Assembly: GCA_037447605.1 (NCBI GenBank) | Contig: CM074810.1 | Coordinates: forward strand, 1,316,787 to 1,380,786 | Direction of reading: 5' to 3' | Source: Zygnema circumcarinatum | Lineage: Eukaryota; Streptophyta; Zygnematophyceae; Zygnematales; Zygnemataceae | DNA: 64,000 bases | Shown: one piece after another, positions 60,213 through 64,000 of the stretch | Position numbering within the stretch: position 1 is the first letter of the stretch | Layout of the letters: every line of letters begins with the position of its first letter | The notes under the pieces: model-generated | Databases searched by the model: none | What the model was told of the DNA's origin: nothing | What the model saw: only the letters and a program-made list of their open reading frames with translations | Program-made: the position numbers and the translations under genes

Positions 60213-63200
60213 GAGAGCGACTACTATACTATACTACTATACTATTGTCGAGAGCAATGGCTGTGAGACGGTGTAATGGAAGGTCTTTGATCAACTCAGC
60301 TGAGATGGCATTAATTTGGAAACCTTTCATTTGGGTTGCGTTGAACTACAGCCTCACCTTTTTCGACAACTGCGCGCTGAGCTGGCAGCGATATGGACTC
60401 CACCAGATGATTGGCGACAACAACGACGCATGAAGAGGTCGAGGAGATGGGTTTCATCGGCATATGAAAATGTGGAACAGAGTGCATTGAAGAAAAATCC
60501 GGAGGATGAAGAGGAAATTTCCATCAAGGTATTAATCCATATTGGTTTTCTCCTGTTCAGGACAGTGGTATTGCTTTCCTGTTTTTTTCTGATAGTTTAG
60601 CATCTGACCCTTAACTCGTATCAATTCTCTGACAAAGTCTTCTGTGTCTTTCCGTCCATGATTACTCTTATCCTCGAGGATATTCTAGGTGTCGTTTATG
60701 GTAGTCATATCTTTTGATGTCCATTTGTAGAATATTTCTAAGCATACTTCCATGCGTTTTTTGTAAGGATCTACAACCATAGAATGGACGTGTTGGGGCA
60801 GGTAAAGTCACTTGCTTATCTTATGCAAATCACTCGGCGAATTTATGGGTTGCTGTAGATTTTACCAGCTTTTGTCTCACGTGACTGCTGGCAGATTTCC
60901 TAAGCACTCCCTTTGTATCTGTCTCACCGTTCATGTCTACCCACAAGGAAAATTGAATGTGTTGCGTTGCCCTGTGTAGGGATGCTTCTGCAAATGCTTT
61001 CGTGCTGCATGTTGAGAGCATTGGAGAAATGACGCAGTCATTTTGATGGAGTTTTAAGATTCAATCATATTCACTTGTCATTTGGGGACTTGCAGGAGCT
61101 GCTTGAAGCAGTGGTGCCCTTTGACGTGCTTTTAGATCGTAGCCGAAGGAGTTGTGGTCTTGGGAGCACCCCGGCAACTAAGGAGATGAAAAAAACGAAA
61201 GTTGTTCGAGATGCTGAAGTGGCCCTCGCTGCTCTTGACAAGTGTGAAGAAGCACTCGACAAGGAGCTTCTTATCACAACCCCGTATGTGTCGCTGCTTG
61301 GACTTATCACAACAACTGCTAGCAAGCAAGTCTATGTCGGATAAATTGTTCTCATTCCCCGTGTGGAAACATCGTAATAACTATGACCTTATGGGTGTAA
61401 TTTGGGTTGCACATGGTCGTGAATTACGGAAACTTATCGTATCATATTGTGGAAATTCTGGAGTAACTCAGGGTGTGCAGTGAGGTGTTGAAGCGGCCCT
61501 GTTGCATACTTCTTTTAGTGTGTCTCATGCACACATTGGACACTGGGCACAAGGAGGTTCAAATGCTCGGGCAACCTTACTTCTAGACATTTATAGAGAA
61601 TGTGTCTGATGGTGTCCACAGAGTGCTGGAGATGACTGAAGGCTCACGTAATAATTGCACATTTTTAGAATTGATTGCAACAAGAGCCGCACCTTCCCCT
61701 CAGAACTTTCACGGTTTTGTCTAGGGGTTTATCCAGTATAGCATTCCGCCCTTCTGACGATTTTGTAGCTTGTACGCTCGACTGGAAAGTAAAGGCTGAG
61801 GTTGTATGGCTGTGCATACGTGCAGATATGTTCCCGGAATGGAGGTCATGCTATCAGGCCGTTTGAAGAGCGTGTACAGCATTTACTGCAAGGTGAGCCA
61901 TTGTGCCCATTGAATCGATGTCACCGTGTGAACAGAATGAGACTTATGATTAGAATCTGCATTCAGACTCCCGATTCTTTGTAGATTTCTCTGCACATTT
62001 CTCTCCATCTTCAGATTGTCTGCTTTAGGGGAGTGCTCGCTTGCCTGTTAAGATAAAGTAGGCTTAGCACACACATTGTGAAGCCGTTTCTAGTGGGATA
62101 TGCCATTCATTTGAGACTCCTCGGCTTCTGCCTCATTTCTCTTCCCTATTGAAGCATGGCAAACCATACGTGTGAAACCTTTGACGCTGTAAAATATTTT
62201 GTTTAAGCTAACCAGTGTTCTGAGAAGTGAACGTAAACCTGGTCATCCATTTCAACTGTGATACGGATATGTGGGCCCTCTGATTCTGCATTGGATGGGT
62301 GTTATATTGGATCTGATTCAAATTCACGATGCTACTATGCTACTACTGCAGCGGGTTTCCCTGCCATTGCAGAATATTTCCTTCTGACTCGCTGTTCGAC
62401 CATGCCAATACATAAAGCTATAAAGCCGATTATATTTATGCTGCCAAGTTAATACACATGATATTTTGCGGCCATGTGGAATGGTTTTGCAGATGCGCCG
62501 GAAGAATATTGGTTTGGATCAGGTCTATGATGCCCGAGCCCTGCGGGTTGTAGTGGGAGATGGTGGTGGCAAAATGAATGAATCTGCGGTGGAAGGATGC
62601 TACAGTCTACTCAATGTGGTGCACAGGTGCAAAGGAAGGGAGAGCTCTTGAATATCTGTGTAGGAACTACTTCAGATAACTGAAGCTGAAACTGAGCTTC
62701 ATGCATGTGCCCTTTATGCTTACAGCTGCCATCTCTTGTGTAATTTATTGCCTTCAAGATCAGATTCAAAGATGTTTGTGTTGTATGCAGATGTTGCTCG
62801 ATTAAGTGTGGTTCTAACAGACTCGTTTTGCGTGCTCGTGAGCAGTCTGTGGACACCTGTTGGGGGAGAGTTTGACGACTACATTGTGAACCCAAAACCC
62901 AGTGGCTATCAGGTCTGTAGCTTTTCCTTACTGTTTGCATCGGCCATTTGCTGACCCTGAAGGTTGGAGGGTATCCCATGCCAATGTTGTTTATTGTTTA
63001 TTTATATTGTTTATTGTTTATTTATGTTGTTTATTGTTTATTTATGTTGTTTATTGTTTATTTATGTTGTTTATTGTTTATTTATGTTGTTTATTGTTTG
63101 TTTATAAGTAGGGCGTGTGGGGATGATGTTTTGCAGTCTCTTCACACCGCTGTAATTGGTCCTGATGGGGCAGCTCTCGAGGTTCAAATCCGCACGCAGG

Positions 63201-64000
63201 TCAGTGCACCATGGGCCAAATGGACTGCCCAATTCCATTCTTAAGTTTCACTTCTTTCAAGTTTTCCCTTAAGAGCCGAAGTCCAAAGGACCAACCTTCA
63301 ACTCTAACTTCCGTTACAGCGGAAAAGCGGGAGCAATGGCAAATTTTATTACCAACAGCGATAGGTGATGGATTGAAAGGTCCCCTTGTGAATTGAAAGG
63401 TCATCTCTTGCTTGGTACTGATGCAGGGCATGCACGAGTATGCAGAGTATGGGCATGCTGCTCATTGGCTCTATAAGGAAGGAGACACTGCAGATCTCAC
63501 AGTGCAGGCCTTAACATCCTCCAGTATGGATTTCACTGCTGCTGCTGCTCAGGCAGGCAAGAGAAATCTCAGAGAGGGTGACATAGCTACAACTTCAAGC
63601 CATAATGCACAGACTGATGCATTGGATTCAGGCTTGAGAGATATCTATAAAGAGAATAGTACAAATAACATTGCAATTAAGGCCAGTGAAGGAGAGGGAT
63701 TGAAAAGCCTCATCTCCAATAGTGGTGAATTAGAACATAGTCAAGCGAGTTCATTAGCTGAAGAGAGACCAAGCGAGGGTGTGGAGTTGCTAGATGAAGA
63801 AGCAAAGATGCGAATCAGCGACATTGCCAGTGTGAGCAGTCCATTTGAAGAGGAGAATGAACATGTCGCGAAAGATTTGGATGGATTGAGCAGTAGCAGG
63901 CAGCAGGAAGGGAGCAGCATCAGAGAGGAGACAGAGGGAGAGAGCAGCAAGATGCCTCTACTTCCATCGACATGGCCCGTTGCAGTGGGCCATCCTGCTC
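56250..64000 (+). CDS. RSH: RelA/SpoT homologue (RSH), plastid (p)ppGpp hydrolase/synthetase (3' partial)
   Basis: Makes and degrades (p)ppGpp, the stringent-response alarmone, in plastids. Exons: 56250-about 56691, 57026-57121, 58223-58354, 58646-58786, 59117-59185, 59511-59605, 59925-60057, 60352-60528, 61096-61283, 61826-61892, 62493-62626, 62846-62912, 63137-63199, 63427 to the window end. Hydrolase HD domain: [33 protein letters not shown]. Linker helices: [19 protein letters not shown]. Synthetase domain: [63 protein letters not shown]. After it comes an acidic Ser-rich insert of about 175 residues that ends near VGHPA. The hydrolase motif HDxxED reads HDVVDD. The junction between the first exon and 57026 does not keep phase (a small exon is missing or the donor is wrong), and the start codon is uncertain. 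Confidence 0.88.
59847..59880. repeat. (CT)17 tract before an RSH acceptor
   Basis: A CT run ending about 45 bp upstream of the 3' splice site at 59924, on the coding strand. Confidence 0.9.
60153..60212. repeat. (ACT)n microsatellite in an RSH intron
   Basis: About 19 copies of ACT/CTA in the intron 60058-60351. Confidence 0.95.
62985..63107. repeat. 20-bp minisatellite in an RSH intron
   Basis: The unit TTTATGTTGTTTATTGTTTA repeats with a period of exactly 20 bp, about six times, ending about 30 bp before the acceptor at 63136. Confidence 0.95.

Noticed and set aside
59768-60213. Leu/Ser-rich and poly-Tyr open frames
   Set aside because: They run through CT and ACT microsatellites in RSH introns; the real exon is 59925-60057.

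Overview
This window is nuclear DNA of an intron-rich eukaryote, most probably a member of the green plant lineage (streptophyte alga, bryophyte or similar). The evidence is a TPLATE-complex subunit (TWD40-2), a plant-type RAPTOR, a RelA/SpoT homologue that matches the plastid RSH class of plants, a plastid-targeted single-span membrane protein, Ty1/copia elements that use a TGGTATCAGAGC primer-binding site, and GT-AG introns of about 100-1,500 bp. A mitochondrial isobutyryl-CoA dehydrogenase-like gene (ACAD8 type), which I do not associate with flowering plants, argues for an early-diverging lineage. I cannot name the species.

Layout. 253-10155 (+): TWD40-2, 17 exons, 5' end outside the window, with a perfect 1,080-bp CT repeat in one intron. 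10646-11295 (-): last two exons of a ZC3H15/DFRP1-like protein whose upstream exons I cannot find. 12452-24472 (-): complete RAPTOR, 25 exons, 1,477 aa. 26882-29670 (-): complete acyl-CoA dehydrogenase of the isobutyryl-CoA type, 13 exons, 408 aa. 31159-32093 (+): complete ribosomal protein eL36, 3 exons, 104 aa. 33-40.4 kb: gene-free accessory zone with broken copia fragments in both orientations, an antisense gag with a CCHC zinc knuckle, and a 1-kb fold-back element. 41063-45306 (-): complete CCZ1, 8 exons, 590 aa. 45703-45918 (+): possible 71-aa protein. 47935-52237 (+): SAM-dependent methyltransferase-fold protein related to spermidine synthase, 8 exons, 393 aa. 53063-54976 (+): plastid-targeted 191-aa membrane protein, 3 exons. 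56250-64000 (+): RSH-family (p)ppGpp synthetase/hydrolase, 3' end outside the window.

The genes are ordinary housekeeping neighbours rather than a cluster: endocytosis (TWD40-2), TOR signalling (RAPTOR), valine breakdown (ACAD8), translation (eL36), vacuolar traffic (CCZ1) and plastid stringent response (RSH). Exon models were made by hand from reading frame, GT-AG sites and remembered family sequences, and all internal junctions listed are phase-consistent unless stated. Features shared between genes are CT microsatellites lying just upstream of 3' splice sites or start codons, and an ACGT-core plus CCAAT promoter module in front of several genes.
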